Notes under the pieces: model-generated
The model's input: the letters and a program-made list of their open reading frames with translations, nothing else
Database searches by the model: none
Told to the model about the DNA's origin: nothing
Position numbers and translations under genes: made by a program
NCBI GenBank assembly: GCA_918026815.1
Contig: CAKJVC010000074.1
Location: forward strand, 1 to 64,000
Length of the DNA stretch: 64,000 bases
Direction of reading: 5' to 3'
Origin: Chalara sp. BL73
Lineage: Eukaryota > Ascomycota > Leotiomycetes > Helotiales
Shown here: positions 10,628 through 24,771 of the stretch, one piece after another
Layout of the letters: every line of letters begins with the position of its first letter
How positions within the stretch are numbered: the stretch's first letter is position 1

Positions 10628-13600
10628 TTATTCACCATCAAATATAGTTTCTCCAAGATCGACTTTGCCAACGGACCAAATCTCACGTTCATCATCAACT
10701 TCGTCCATTGATAAACCCAAGCCTCCCTGCCCACCTTCAGCTTCTTTCCTCTCCCTAGCAGTATTGGCTAATCTGAGCGCAACCCTCTTGAAGTAATCCT
10801 GCATACTTCTCTTTTGGTTCGGGGGCAGCTCATGGTTTGCGATATACTTGTCAAATATCTTACTCTCATCGTCCACAACATTAAACAGTGCCATGAAGGC
10901 AGCTTCAGCAGCCAATTTGACAGGAATTACAGGATCTCGAACGCTTGCGAAGACTGGTGCAGCCAACAAGGGTAGATGAGGACGAACGGTATCCATATGA
11001 TGGCGGCAAATAGTTCGTATAACAACTAGTGCAAGACGCCTAGTATCTACAGAGTTACCAGGTGCAATAAGTGTAGCCAAAGTTTCGAATAATGGCTTGA
11101 TTTGTTCAAAATCACTGCTGCGAGTTTCTGTGAGTAAATACTTGCCTGCCGCCAAGACGCAGTTATCTGAAACAAAGTTCTGTACAGTGATTAGTCCCCA
11201 ATAAAGAAAATTAGAGTGATTAACTTACGTTTTTGCTTGACATGCCTTGACAAATCACTCCCGGCAAGTCATCAGCAGAGCCACTTTCGGTCAACGATGA
11301 TGGTGATTCTAGAAGCACGGCGTTCAGCGCTAACACAGAGGACTGGCTAAAATGTGTGGTCATGACGCGATTCTTGATTAGGCCCGTAGCGCTCTCTAAT
11401 GGAACATTTTTGATAAGTGCGCCGAGTAACTTTGCGTTCGTAATTGCCATTGAGACATCGTTGTCCTCAGGATCAGCATCAATTAGGCTGAGTACAGCAG
11501 CACGGGAAGCTTCACCCATGTTCGCGCCTGCTTTGCTAATCACCTCAAACAGCGCTTTCAACATAGCATTCCTGACACCAGAATCCGAAATCCTCGAACC
11601 GGTTACAAGCTCCGCGATTAACGGATCGATGCGAGGCGTAAGAGTAATGAGGGTGCCCAGAGCTTTTGCGGCTCGTGTCCTCAAAACTTCGCTGGAAGGA
11701 TCCGCCAAGGACTTCGCAAAGGTGCGCTGTAATTGCGGCAGAAACGGTTTGAGGAATGTTGGAATCTTCTCAAGAATATTGTTCAGTGTCAGAAGGATGG
11801 CAGCCTTGACATCAACCGACCGCTCAGAGACAGCTCGGATAAGAGGGCCAGTAATCTGGGTAACGAATGGTTTTAGAGAGTCTGCACTTGTACGATCAAC
11901 AATGTCTGATATCGCCAATGCAGATTGTATTCTTTGCTCCGATGTACCATTCATGAGGCCTTGCAAGAAAATCGGTAGAATTGCATTGATGCCCTTTGGT
12001 AAACCGAATCCAGGGAGATTAGAGCCTGCAACACCTACATGTTGCAAAACTTGTTTTGTAGAGTGCACCAGTGCCTCCATTTCTTCCTTCTTGAGCCGCT
12101 TTGTGAATTCACTTAACGCCGTCCAAGCAGCTTTAACAACGTCTACGTCCCTGTCATCGAAGGAGATGAGTAGAGCTCGAATTATGTCTTGGTTGTAGCG
12201 GGAATAGTCCACTGTGCTATCAGCAAAAAAGTTTGCTAAATGGTGACCGGTTGCAGCTCTCCTCCGATGATCATCATGTTTCGCAAGTGCCAGGAGAACA
12301 CTCATAGTTGTATTGAGACCGTCAAATTCATCAATGGACAAAATTACGGTATCGAATGACGTGTTGAGATCTGCTCGAAGATCATCATCCTTGCAGGCGA
12401 TGATTTCGTCCATTAGAGAATTCAAAATATTTGGTAAACGTCGCGTCATAGCAGGACCTGCAACGGTCGATAGAGATGCTAGCGCCTTGGCATTGAATGA
12501 AGATATGGGAGACTTCGTAAGAGTGGGTATCAAGTTGGGAAGGATAATATTTGAGCGAGTGGATTCTGTGAGTAATGTCAGAAGGGCAGATAGAGCGTTG
12601 TCTGCTTCGCTCTCAGTACGAAGCAAGCTCAGAAGATGGGGCAGAACTTGGTCGACAGCTTTCTTGCCAAGGACCTGTTGTAATGAATCGAATGCCTCAG
12701 CTGCAGCTTCTCGAACATCTTCATCCTGATCAATAAGTGCAATCCGTACAACAGATATTAATGTCTTTTCGTGATCTTCTAGAGCATCCGGTGATGCGGA
12801 AGAAATCAGCTCCTTGAGTGCAATACATATACCTTGCCTCGCATCTGTATCAGTTGATGTTTGCAAGCCCTCTTCGAGAGTTGGCAATAGAGTTGAAAGG
12901 ACACCATCGCCAGCTTTACGAATTAGTTCTCCCAGAGAGTTTCCGGCAATAATTTTTTGCTCCATATTAGAGCTACCAAGGCGTCGAATAATGAGTTGTG
13001 TCAATGTTGGGATCAACTCTTTCAGAGTCCTTGGGCTAGCCACCAGCGCTTTCCAAACATTAACAGCTGCGGTACGTACCAAGCCAGAGGTATCGCAGCG
13101 GCAGATGTATAGCGAAGACAGCACTTTGTTACGCTTTTCTTCTCCCAACACCTCAAGCAAAGACGCGCCTGCTTCTTGGGCACCTTCCTCAACCTCATCT
13201 TCAGCATTTGCACTGATTCCGGTGAGGTTGAATAGAAGATCTCCGACTAGTTCCACAGAGCTGAGACGAATTCTGTAGCTATCGTCTGCCAATCCACGTT
13301 CAAGCTCGGGAAGCAACAAGTCAATAGATTTGGTGGCAAAGTTCTTCACAAGGAGCCGCCCAGCCCGGAGGGAAGTGTCCCGTATAGATTCCACTTCATC
13401 AGCAAGTCCAGACAAAATTGGTGGAATAATTTTGCTGAGATAGTTGGCAAAGCTATTACCAAAGCAGACTGGTAAAAATATGAAAAGTGACATGAATCCC
13501 TCGCGGACAGACGATTTTGAGGATGCAACATTTTGAAGAATAGTTGGCAGTGTCTCCTCAAGACGACCAGTACCAAGACCTGCGAGGACTTCACTGAGCG

Positions 13601-16600
13601 CTTGAGCAGATCCAAGACGGTCTCCAGCTCCAGTATCAGACTTCAAAGTCTGCATTAATCCTGGAATGAGATCCGGGAGGGCATCCTCACCAAGCTTTTC
13701 GATCAGTGACCCGAGCGCTTTTGATGCGGTAGCACGAGTCGTTGGAACAGGGTCTACAATAGCCACTTTGAGACCAGCAACCAGTATTGGGAGGTGTGCA
13801 ACAAGGTCTTTCCTCTCGGCTAAGTGCGCAAGACTGCCGATTACTTGAGCAGATTTCCTCTTCGTCGCTGAACGATCTCCTAACCCCCGCTCAAGAATTC
13901 TTGCCACAAGTGCTAAAGATGGAGCGTCTAGATAGTGTACGAACGATACTTTGATAAGAGAATCTAGAGCATTATCAGTATACTTGGTGGGATCACTCAG
14001 AGCCTTCAGTAGGACGTCAACGAGACTCTTGATCTCGGGGTTGCTGATGACTTCACCGAAACGCTTCAAACTTCGGTTCGCAGCGAGACGAACTTCTTTG
14101 TGACTGTCATTGAGGACACCAGTCAAAGGTGGAATGATTTCAGGCAAGCTTTGTGCAAGCTGTTGCGGATCAAGGTAAGCCATCGCGCCAAGCAAATCGC
14201 AAGCGCCTTTCTTACTTCGCCACTGTTGATCTTCTAGGCCCTCTAACAGAGTGGGCAATATGCGTTTGACACCGTATGAGCTTAGGCTTGCAAAGCATGC
14301 CTTTGCAGCCGCAAGGCATGCTTCTCGAACATCTGCGCTAGAATCTCCGAAGCTAGACAACAACTGGGGAACAATCTGTATCACATAAGGCTCAAAAACC
14401 CGTCCGAGGATCGTAGATAAAAGTTCATAGGCAAGTAAAGCACCCTCTCGATTGTTGACATCCTTTTTGTTTTCAGCGGCGCCCTGTAGGGTCGCCAGGA
14501 TCCTATACTCTCTTAGTGCTAGAATTCCCTTGCCATGCACAATTCCAGCTAGTCCATAGGCTGCTCCACGTCGACCAGCATACTTCTTCGAGCCTAGTAA
14601 TTTCTTCAGGACGTGGTCTATATAGTCTGGTGTCTTGCCTGAAGATGCACGAACGAGGGGCGGCAAGCATTCTGCAACAGCGTATTGCACAGTCTCTGAA
14701 GGCGTACTCAGAGTCTCTAGCAATCGATCGACTACCAGAGGCAAACGTGAATCTCCCGACCTTAAATGGCGGGCTAGAGCGCCATACAAGATGATTACTG
14801 CCTCATTGACACGATCTGCAAAATCCGAGGCCTTATCCGGCGTCTCTAGCGTACGCTCGAATGTCTTCATTAAATCTTCGACCTTGTTCTTGCCATGGAG
14901 AGCGATAATAGCACTTCCAGCCTCCACCATTTCTTCCCGAACACTAGGGTTGCGATCGCCCAAAGGGCCATTCTCGATGAGAAATTGCAGGAAGCTATCT
15001 AGCAGATCCTCCTTGAAACTAGGCGCCAACTCTTTAAAGGAAATGGCGATACCATTTCTAGCCTCCCATGGGTCTGACAGATCTATCTTTTTCGGCATGC
15101 CATATTCATCAAGTTGCGGAACACGTGGCTTAGCCAGTTCTTCATACGATGATTGTAATTGTTGCAAAATATCAGTAAAGGTCGATGGCTGAATGCTGAC
15201 AGATTCCGCGAGCGACCTAGCAGCTGCTCTTCGGAGCTGCTTATCTGGGCTCTCCAGGTACTTTAATATTTTTGAAGGAGATGTGGTTGATATTTCAAAG
15301 CCACTCTCTTCCCATATCTCACGGCCCAGGCCAACATTCTCGTCTAGGTCATCGTGACAGGCGAGCCAGACTTCATCCGAAAATTCGAGGTCACTCATAT
15401 CTATCTCAGTGCTGATTGATTGCAACACAGAAGTCCGAACAGAGACCTGTGGAACGATAGCTCCTTGAACAAGGATTGAAATTTCTTCGTTCGTGATATT
15501 AGGGGCAATGCATCGACAAAGATCTGCTAGACAGTCTTTAATAAGTTTGTAGTGCTGGTTGTACTGCTGCATGGATGATATTAGGACCGCGAGAACTTCT
15601 TGACGTGGAACTAAAATATCTGAGCATGCATCTGTGTGAACAGTCAAGAATTCTAAAGCAAGAACAACTTGTGTTTCAGCGTCATCATTTTCACCAAAGC
15701 CACCCTGTCGAAGGACTAAGAAAACAAGGGGCAGAATGTAAGTTAGAGTTACTGTGTCGAATGGCCTTTGCTCTCCGGAGAACCGCAGGCGATATAATAC
15801 CCTTGTGACGAGCGCGCCTAGTGGCTCCTGTATTAAAGCGTCCGGAAGATTAGGAACCCTTAATGCTCTGAGTGTCGCAACACCTATGAAACGACGTAGG
15901 GTGCCAATTCGTGTAGCCAGCCTTTCCGCGCACAAGATGTATGCATTAGGAGCCGCATTTCCAGTCAAGAGGCCGGCTCCAGCAGCAATTATGTCCACCA
16001 ATGCCTTCACTGCAGGACTCATCCAAAGGCTTGCCTCAGTTGGAGGTCCTGTCGCAAGACTCTCTATTATGCCAATACCTCGCATAAGTCTTGCAACGAC
16101 ATTTCGAAGTTTGAGACGAATTCCAGATTCCTTCTTCAGCTGTGCATTTACTTTGGCTGATTCTTCGGTAGTAAGCTTCTTTTGCTGCCCTTTCTTCTGC
16201 GCTAGCTGAGCTCTCAAATCTTCTTCCCATTTCAAGGTATCATAATCTTTAACATTTTTGTTGGGAACATAACTTTGAGATTTGGATGCTAATATGTCGA
16301 CAAACGCCGTACCTTCTGGTGTCCGGTATATTGCAGCTTCCGTCGGGCCTACAGCAGCAAGAAGTACAGGACTAAGATCTCGTTGTATGAGGTCTACTAT
16401 CCTAGGTGTCATGGCATCAGGAGCGACGAAAGCAAGGTCTGCAGCAGCATTGAATGCAGCTTTCTTTACTAAATCGGATTGGGGAAGGATAGCCTGTAGA
16501 GTTGTTAGGTGCTGATTTCCAGTTATTAAGTTTTGCATATGTACCTCTTCTTGAAAGTCGGTTATTTCTAAAATTTGCCGAAGCAAAGCTTCCCCGTGGC

Positions 16601-18823
16601 TTCTAGCGAGCTCACCAGGATCAATTTCAACCCTTAAGCTGAGATCTATCCAGCTTACTCGGGGTAGAAGCTCTGGCCGAGCAAGCACTAGCATTGAAAT
16701 CATCTGTTGTTTGCGGACAGTCTCGGCCACAACACCACCTAGTCTTGAAAGTTCTGCGGATGAAAGGCAAATGGATCTTACAACAAGGTGGAGGTTGTCA
16801 TTGTTCGTCTTTGCTGCTGTGGTAGGTCCATCCTTCTCTAACAACTCCACCGAGTGTCGCCATCGCCACAAACCTGAAATGATTATTTTTGATATTTCGT
16901 CCGGGTTCTGAACGTATAGCCGTGACAGCGTGCAACAAGTTTCTTTTCGCAACGACGGTGAGATTGAGGATGAGCAGATGCAATATATAAAGGCTTGAGA
17001 CCACGCGCTGGCCGTAGCTTCGTCCTGCTTATTGACAATATCTCGTGAGAGAGCGGACAGAGCCCGAACAAACCATTGAAACTCATCCTCCGTAGAAAGC
17101 TTCCCATAGATGCGGTGGTTGAGTAGGAAAGATGGCTTTGGTTCCGATACTAACGCTTGGTCTGACACCTGAGCCTTTTTAAGTTGGGTATCTATCTTCG
17201 AACTAGGTAAGACTGGGAGCTTTGATTGTGAGATGACTGTGAATACATATGCAGCGGTAATAAGGCCTGATTGTGCTAAAGCCAGTGGATTTGCGATTGC
17301 TTCTTTCCACACCTCCATCAGAGGAGCAATTGTAGCTTCTCCCAAAGATAAGAACCTGGATTTCAAGATCTCTACATCTGGGCATGATGAGAGTAGCTCC
17401 CCAAGACGGACAATCCATATGCGCTTGATAGGGATTTTCTTGTCAGAGGAGCCTTTGGCAAATGCGTCGACTACCGATTTGTCGATAGCTGGCTCATTCC
17501 GAACTACCCATGCCAAACAGTGAAGAAGGGCTAATGTCTCAGCAATCAAAGCAACCTCGTTTGTCTCTTTGCCAGCAATAATAGCCAGAGCGCTGGCTAA
17601 TGTTGCTGCATTAGCCTTAGACAAAGGGAGAACACCAAGCATCTCAGCATGCATTGCTCGCTGATCGGGTGAAGAGAGCTTTCCAGATTTCAGTGGCGTC
17701 AGAACTTCTTCAGTAATCTTTGAAACGACATCCATATTGTGACACTTGAGCACAGCAGCTTTGAAAGCGGAAAGTGCGCCTAGGCGGATGGTTGCATTCG
17801 TGGACTTCATATTGGCTAAAAATGGCTTTAGAAGCTTCTCTTGCAAAGTGATAGAAAGATCAATAGGGTCGGGCAACGAGCGAAATAGTGGTGTAAGAAG
17901 GTCATCAAGAACAATCTCGGGAGATCGTAAAAGAGCTTTTTCCATTGAAGGAGTGATCTCCTTTTCCACGTCTTCCGTTGTCGCAAAGTTTCCAAAGAAC
18001 TGCTCCAGTGCGTTAGCTATATGCGGAGCAACACGAGATCTAGATCCAATGATTTCTCTGTTGTAGAAAGCAAAAATCTCAGATTTCTTGTCAAATAGAA
18101 CCTTCTTTAGTTCTGCCTTGGAAGCACCAACATCCGCAATAACACCAAGAATGACAGCATTCCTAGGAGATGACAGGGTCCCCTTGGCCGAAAAATTGTC
18201 TATAGCTTCTTTAATCAACCCGGGTCGAGCTTCAAATGCTTTGGCAAGTCCGGTTTTTGTGGAAACCAAAGCTGACCGCCGAATATTTGGATGTAAAGAC
18301 ATGCTAATGCATAACTCCAGGGCATGGGAATTGCTGCTCAATATATTGAGCGCCCAGCCCTGCCATTGAGGGTTTCGACATAGCTCAGGAAGCAAGAGGC
18401 TACACCATCTTACTAACACAAATGCATTGCTTGGGGCAAGGCCGGATTTCGACGCCTCAGCGGTGATGGAATTCAAGAAGTCTTCAAGTATCTCCAGCGG
18501 CGTTTCTAGCTTAAATATATTCTGCAAACAGCTCTCGACGGCTAATCGTGAATGTCGATCATAGTAGTAAGGGTATGTATTAAAGAATGTTCGTAGCAAG
18601 TATGGAAATAACTTTTTGGTGGTATCTAGAGGCATATTATATTAGCATTCCAAGAATCTGCCAGCGTGTTAGGAATGCCATATTTACCATCATTTACAAG
18701 GCGTTCCTCTAGAAGTCGCAGGTGTCCAATGCGCCGCGACGTAGAGGAGGATGCCAAAGCTATCTTGGTCGATGCGAGGTCTACATCTCCTACACCTGAA
18801 CCATTGACCTCCACCTCAGTCAT
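10628..18823 (-). CDS. GCN1: Translational activator Gcn1 (HEAT-repeat protein)
   Basis: Three exons: 18823-18688, 18625-11229 and 11179-10628, giving 2694 residues (yeast Gcn1 is 2672). Gcn1 binds colliding or stalled ribosomes and activates the kinase Gcn2, which phosphorylates eIF2-alpha in amino-acid starvation. The whole protein is built of HEAT repeats, seen as many helical pairs with the PxxxxAR/KxLG-type pattern. The middle third has the eEF3-like segment, including PDYIDHVLKKLLGSKKYAGR, GAAYGLAGIVHGKGI, QQWRSKKGACDLLGAMAY and SDPTKYTDNALDSL, which is the best-conserved part of Gcn1. The next part holds the region that binds the RWD domain of Gcn2. The first intron has donor GTAAAT and joins VND to DTTKKLFPYLL. 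It shares an intergenic promoter region with the divergent helicase gene. Identification is secure from length and conserved core. Confidence 0.96.
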
Positions 18824-19445
18824 TTTGCAGGTTTAAGCTTTTGATCATGACCTAGAGTTGCACTGCCATCAAGCGCTGTTCTGCGTTTGTCGATACGAGG
18901 ATTTATAGTGCCGCAAATGTGATTTTCATTCATGGGTTGCTTGAGGATTTTGGCGAAGTAAATATACTCTGACCGCCTAAGTAAATAAATACCGGCAGAA
19001 TTTCTAGTATGCTGAGGTTCAAGCCTCTCAACTATGTGCAGAAATTCAAAAATTCAAATCGTTTAAGAAGGTAGGTCTTTTTTAAAGCACAATCAGGCGA
19101 CGTGTGACTTACGAGCGTTTGGTTAAATTTGGCAGAATGACTCTTCAGCGAGACTAGAGAATTGCAAAATTGATTCTCGATTTGGGTCGGCAAAAAGCTC
19201 CGACGTCTTGAATCGTCATTGCTTCCACCAGGTGCAATGCTTATACCATTCATACCAGGTCATCACTTTCCAAATGGTGCATGGGAGATATTAAACTCTG
19301 TAGGGAACTCCAGTATAGATCAAGACCTGACAAATATCTAGATATCGGTCTTCTTGGTCATAGCCTTGCAGAACCCCACCAACATTATATTTCTCCCTGT
19401 GAATCGTACTGAGAAAAACTTCTCTCACTCCTCTATTGCCAGAAT
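18824..19445. promoter_or_regulatory. Divergent intergenic region between GCN1 and the DEAH helicase gene
   Basis: A 622-base region from which two genes start in opposite directions, so it should contain both promoters. This is inferred from gene orientation. I see no clear TATA box or known operator, and the short open frames here show no family features. Confidence 0.5.
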
Positions 19446-22400
19446 ATGGCCGGCGCAAAGAAGAAAAAGAAGGCGGCTTCCAACCCTGCAAGAGGTTTTG
19501 CAACAACATCTGTCGCCTCAAAACCTAGGGTTGAGTCTTTGGAACCTGAGACCACATCCATCCCTGGCAAGCAGACCTTTGACAAAACGGAACCGGAGTC
19601 TCTCTGTACTACGACTTCAAAGACTGCCGGGTTAGCTTCGCCTACGAAAACCTTGACGCCAGAGGAATTCGAAAAGCAGCTCGAGAACTCTGAATTACAA
19701 GTCCTGGTCGAGAAATATGCACAAAAATCAAAAAGAGATGCTGCTCGCCAGAAGACTAGATTAGAGACGGATCGTAGAGTTTTGAGAGGCCAGGCTGAGA
19801 TCTTAAATACAAGAAAATGGTTGCCGCCCGAACTTATGGAAGAAATCTTGGATCTGGTGCGCACCGATGGGCGGTTTTCTGGCCAGTCTGTTGATTCTTC
19901 TAATGGCTCAAAGCAATCTTCTGAAGAGGAACTTACAGTTCGTTTATGGACCTTGCAGCAGTCATTAGTTGGAGCTGGATTCTTAGAAGATAAGGTTCTA
20001 TTGGCTTTACAGCATGCTCTTGACATATCAGACAAAATTGGCTCTGGAAATAAGGATGGTGTATGGGGTATGGAGGAAGCTTTAGAATGGCTTGCCCGAG
20101 AATGCTCAAGGGATGAGCTCCCAGACTACGAGAGCTGGCGACGCAAACAGATTCCTCTTTCCAAGTCTCAAGATGGTACGTCAATTTTCCTGTCTACTGT
20201 TTCCATTACAGCTTTTGGTCCGTGGAGTCCTGTGTGAATCTGATAGGCTTGATAGAATGGCTCCTCAAGACTAGTAGACTAATATAAATAGCCCCTATTC
20301 TAGTTCTGTTTGCTTGAGTCCTGGGTTTTTGTTACAAAAAAATTGATTATTATTATTTTTTGCTTTGCATTACTTCCAAAAATGCGTCTTCAAGTCTACA
20401 CGCAAGGAAGTGTCCTTAATCTGAGACTAGAACCGTGGCACTCGAAAAACAGCCCATCATTTACAGGTGCCAGCTCGGCAGAATACGACGCTGCTTTTAC
20501 CGCGTGTCAATACATTGCTCTAAAGTGTCCTTTTATCTAGTATATTTGCTGACGCATTCATGACAGAAACTCCAAATGACAGCCCACTAGCTTCCGGTAT
20601 CAATACACCACGCCATGCTGGAAGTAACTTGGAAAGCGGATTGAACATACCAGTCAAAGGTTCTCAATCTGACAAGACTCAGAAGTCTCCGGCAAATATA
20701 GAGTCAGTGGAGTATGAGAGTGACATTGACCCAGATGACCTTCTCGACGTTTATATAGAGAGCAAAGCGAAGCTATTCAAACTACAGTCATCATCATCCA
20801 CTAACCAAGGAGGATCAATACATCCAAATGGCAAGAGATCAAACAAGAACTCGAATGCGAACGCGAACATATTTATTTCTATGTCCGATCCTGTAGCAAC
20901 GACGTTACTTCGTAAAATTCAGAAAATTGAGGGTGACATACTCTTCGACCAGTATATAGCCGACAAACAGTGGGAGGTTCGCCGAATTCAGCTAGAGAAA
21001 GAGAGAGCTGCGGAGGCTAAGATTCGCATAAATACCGTAGAAACAGCTAGCGTCAACTCTCATGGGTCGGAAACTGTTGTCGACTCCGATGATGATGTCA
21101 GCCGCGAAGCTGCAAAGATTAGTGCGGCTCTACTGGATGAAAACGACAGCGACGACGATGCTACACTTGCTGATCTGTTTGCAAGCTTGCCCGTCAATGA
21201 GATAGACCCAGTCACAGGGAAGACTATCACGGTTGTGAATAGCAATGATGGGGCAAAAATTACAATTCGTGATTTCGGTAAATGGACCGGAGTCAATCCT
21301 GCGAGAGTGTTGGAAGAGGCGTGTCGAGCTAGGTTCGTTCCATGCAAAGGGCCTTGCGATTTATTCTAGTTAACGCTATTTTAGGGATTCATCCGTAAGA
21401 CTAGCTTACACTCTAATATCAGACTCCAATTTTTCAAATCGCCATTCGCTGCGAATTACATGGTCAAAGGTACAAGATCCTCTAGCATCTCCTCCGCCGT
21501 CGGGCATTCAATATGCGTTTTCGCCAAAAGCGCAAACGCTCTCTATGATATCAATCTCGACCCCAGATCCTAAGCAGTCTGAGTCGTACATTGCTACGGT
21601 TGCTCTATTTCTTATATTCGGTTCTTCTTCCAGAGAGGACAAAGTATTCCTACGTTTACCTGCTGTATGGCGTGAACTATGGTCTGAGCTTACTGATTTA
21701 AGGAAAGAGAAGTCTGATGAGGTAGATCGTGAGGCTGTTCGTACATATCGTGACCTAGTTCGGGTCAAGAAGAATCAGGAGGAAGAAGATGGTGTCCTAA
21801 TGCAAGGCGCCTTCCGAAACCGTGGCTCTGCTCGAGCTATAGACAACGGTGATGAATCAGGACAAGATAGGTCTGCTCGGCTCGGCCTCTCCGCAGAGGC
21901 GCTCCAGAAGATCTGGATAGACAAGTCTAATTCTCCTAGTTATCAACATATGCTTGTAAGCTCATAATGGTAAACTCTATCCATCGTACTGATAGCAAGT
22001 AGCAATCTCGAAGGGAACTGCCGATGTGGGACTTTAAGGATGAAGTCCTTCATACAATCGACCGCGAGCAGGTCGTGATCATATGTGGAGAAACTGGATG
22101 GTGAGAGTATCAACATAAGCCTTACTTTCAAGATCTAATATAACTACAGCGGTAAAAGCACCCAAGTTCCTTCCTTCATTCTTGAGTACCAGCTTTCCAA
22201 AGGGAAACCATGCAAAATTTATTGTACGGAACCTCGTCGAATATCAGCCATCTCGCTGGCTCGACGTGTGAGTGAAGAGCTCGGGGAGCGCAAAATTGAT
22301 CTTGGTACTTCGCGCTCTCTAGTCGGATACGCTATCAGGCTCGAGTCCAATACGGCCAAGGAAACTCGCTTGATCTACGCTACGACCGGTATCGTTATGC

Positions 22401-24771
22401 GCATGTTGGAAGCATCAAACGACCTGAAAGACATTACGCATATAGTATTAGATGAGGTACACGAGCGTACAATAGACAGCGACTTCTTGCTCATTGTGCT
22501 TCGCAAACTTATGGTTCGGAGACCAGACTTGAAGATAGTCCTTATGTCTGCAACAGTTGATGCTGCACGCTTTTCCAGATATCTTGATGGAGCACCCGTT
22601 TTGAACGTCCCTGGAAGAACTTTTCCAGTGGCAGTCAAATATTTAGAAGATGCTGTGGAACTGACAGGGTATACTGTCTCGGATGGTGGACATCAAGAGA
22701 AGCTTACCGACCTTGACGATGATATCGATACCCCAGATAGCGAACTCAACGAGTCAATACAGGCGGACCATACTAAGCAGCTTAGGGGATATACCAACAA
22801 GACTCGGGCGACAGTTACGCAGATGGATGAGTATCGGATTGATTTTGATCTCATTACGCAATTAATATCGAAAATCGCTACTGACGATAGCCTCTCTATT
22901 TACAGCAAGGCAATCTTGGTATTTTTGCCTGGAATTGCAGAAATCCGACAACTCAATGACATGCTATGTAGTCATCCTCAATTCTCATCAAATTGGTATG
23001 TGTATCCATTACATTCGACGATAGCTAGTGAAGATCAGGAGGCGGCATTTCTGGTGCCGCCTTTGGGCACTAGAAAAATTGTCCTTGCCACCAACATCGC
23101 CGAGACTGGCATCACCATTCCTGATGTCACATGTGTAATAGATACTGGCAAACATAGAGAGATGAGGTAGATTCTTGCATCTGCTAATCTAGACTGAACA
23201 AGCTAATCCTTCATAGATTCGACGAGCGAAGGCAGCTTTCAAGGCTTCTGGAAACATTCATTAGCAAAGCAAATGCCAAGCAGAGACGAGGGCGAGCTGG
23301 TCGAGTGCAAGAGGGCCTATGCTTTCATCTATTCACGAAGTATAGGCATGATGAACTTGTAAGTCATCGTCCAATAATGCTCATAGTTGGCACGCTACGA
23401 TTTCTAGTACATTAACAGCGCATGTACTAACGTAATACAGATGACGGATCAGCAAACCCCAGAACTTCTTCGATTGTCGTTGCAAGATCTAGCTATACGT
23501 GTCAAAATATGCAAGCTTGGGGGGATTGAAGAGACCTTAGGACAGGCACTGGACCCACCATCTGCCAAAAATATCCGCCGAGCAATTGATGCACTCATAG
23601 ATGTCAGAGCTTTGACTGCTGGTGAGGACTTGACACCTCTGGGAATTCAGCTTGCGAAGCTTCCCCTAGATGTCTTCTTAGGCAAGTTGATTTTGCTTGG
23701 TTGTGTATTCAAGTGCCTTGATGCTGCGATCACCATCGCTGCCATACTATCTTCCAAATCCCCGTTTTCGGCACCATTTGGAGCTCGAGCTCAAGCAGAC
23801 ACCGTCAGATTAGCATTCAGCAGAGGTGAGTCGATTTTGTTCACAAGCTTAGCATCAATGGCTAATCTTAAAGGCGATTCGGATCTCTTGACAGTGTACA
23901 ACGCATATTCAGCTTGGCGACGAGTTTGTGTCACTGGTGGATCGGATTACCAGTTCTGTAGAAAGAATTTCCTCAGTCAGCAAACACTATCCAACATTGA
24001 AGACCTTAAGGGTCAGTTAGTAGTCTGTTTGGTAGATTCTGGATTCCTTCCCTTGACAGATATTGAGCGGACAGCTCTCAACCGGTATGTATTCACACTT
24101 TGTGACTTACATCATCCTTACTATCAACAGAACGCGATTCTCTAGTAGACGTCGGCAATTTTTTGATATTCCCCAGCGAGCAAATGTGAATAGCGATAAC
24201 GACGTTATTACGAGTTCCGTAATCTCCTGGAGCTTCTATCCAAAGCTGTTGATTCGAGATGGAAGAGGCTTCCGCAACGTTGCCAACAACCAATCCATTA
24301 GTCTACATCCAACTTCAGTTAACAAGGGCCATCATGAATTGAAGTGGCTGTCTTATTACCATATCATGCAAGCTAAACAGTAAGTGTCTAGCACAGTCTT
24401 GCGTTTCATCTCATTGACATACCCCAGATTCTACAATGCACATGAGACGACCGCTGTAGAGGAATTCGCAATTGCGATTCTCTGTGGAGATGTGCGCTGC
24501 GACGTAATTGGGCTCCCCGCTTCCTACGCAAGCACCAATTTTAGCTGACCAATCGCAGATGTACGCTGGAGTTTTAGTGATTGATGGAAATAGAGCTCGA
24601 TTTGCGGTATCGGATTGGAAGACGATGCTTGCTATCAAAACACTACGTGCTCGACTTAGGGAGATCTTGACACGCTCGTTCAAGAATCCTGGTAAGGCTC
24701 TTGCGCCTCAACAGCAGAAGTGGATGGACCTGTGGCAAAAGATATTCTCTCAGGAGTTTAAGGACAAGTAA
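19446..24771 (+). CDS. DHX29-like DEAH-box RNA helicase (YLR419W type)
   Basis: Ten exons are proposed: 19446-20175, 20567-21332, 21385-21955, 22003-22100, 22150-23166, 23217-23358, 23441-24084, 24131-24379, 24428-24503 and 24559-24771, in frame for 1501 residues. The order is a lysine-rich start, a UBA-like region near residues 185-240, an acidic [10 protein letters not shown] segment, an RWD-like region in exon 3, then the helicase core. Motifs seen are I GETGCGKST (about 718-726, cut by an intron), Ia [19 protein letters not shown] (about 823), [20 protein letters not shown] and [10 protein letters not shown] (about 1083), followed by the HA2 and OB-fold regions. DHX29 helps 43S complexes scan structured leaders; this role is inferred from the family. 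The first intron is 391 bases and may hide a 72-base exon; all others are 46-82 bases. The DEAH/RHA family call is firm, the DHX29 subfamily likely. Confidence 0.9.
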
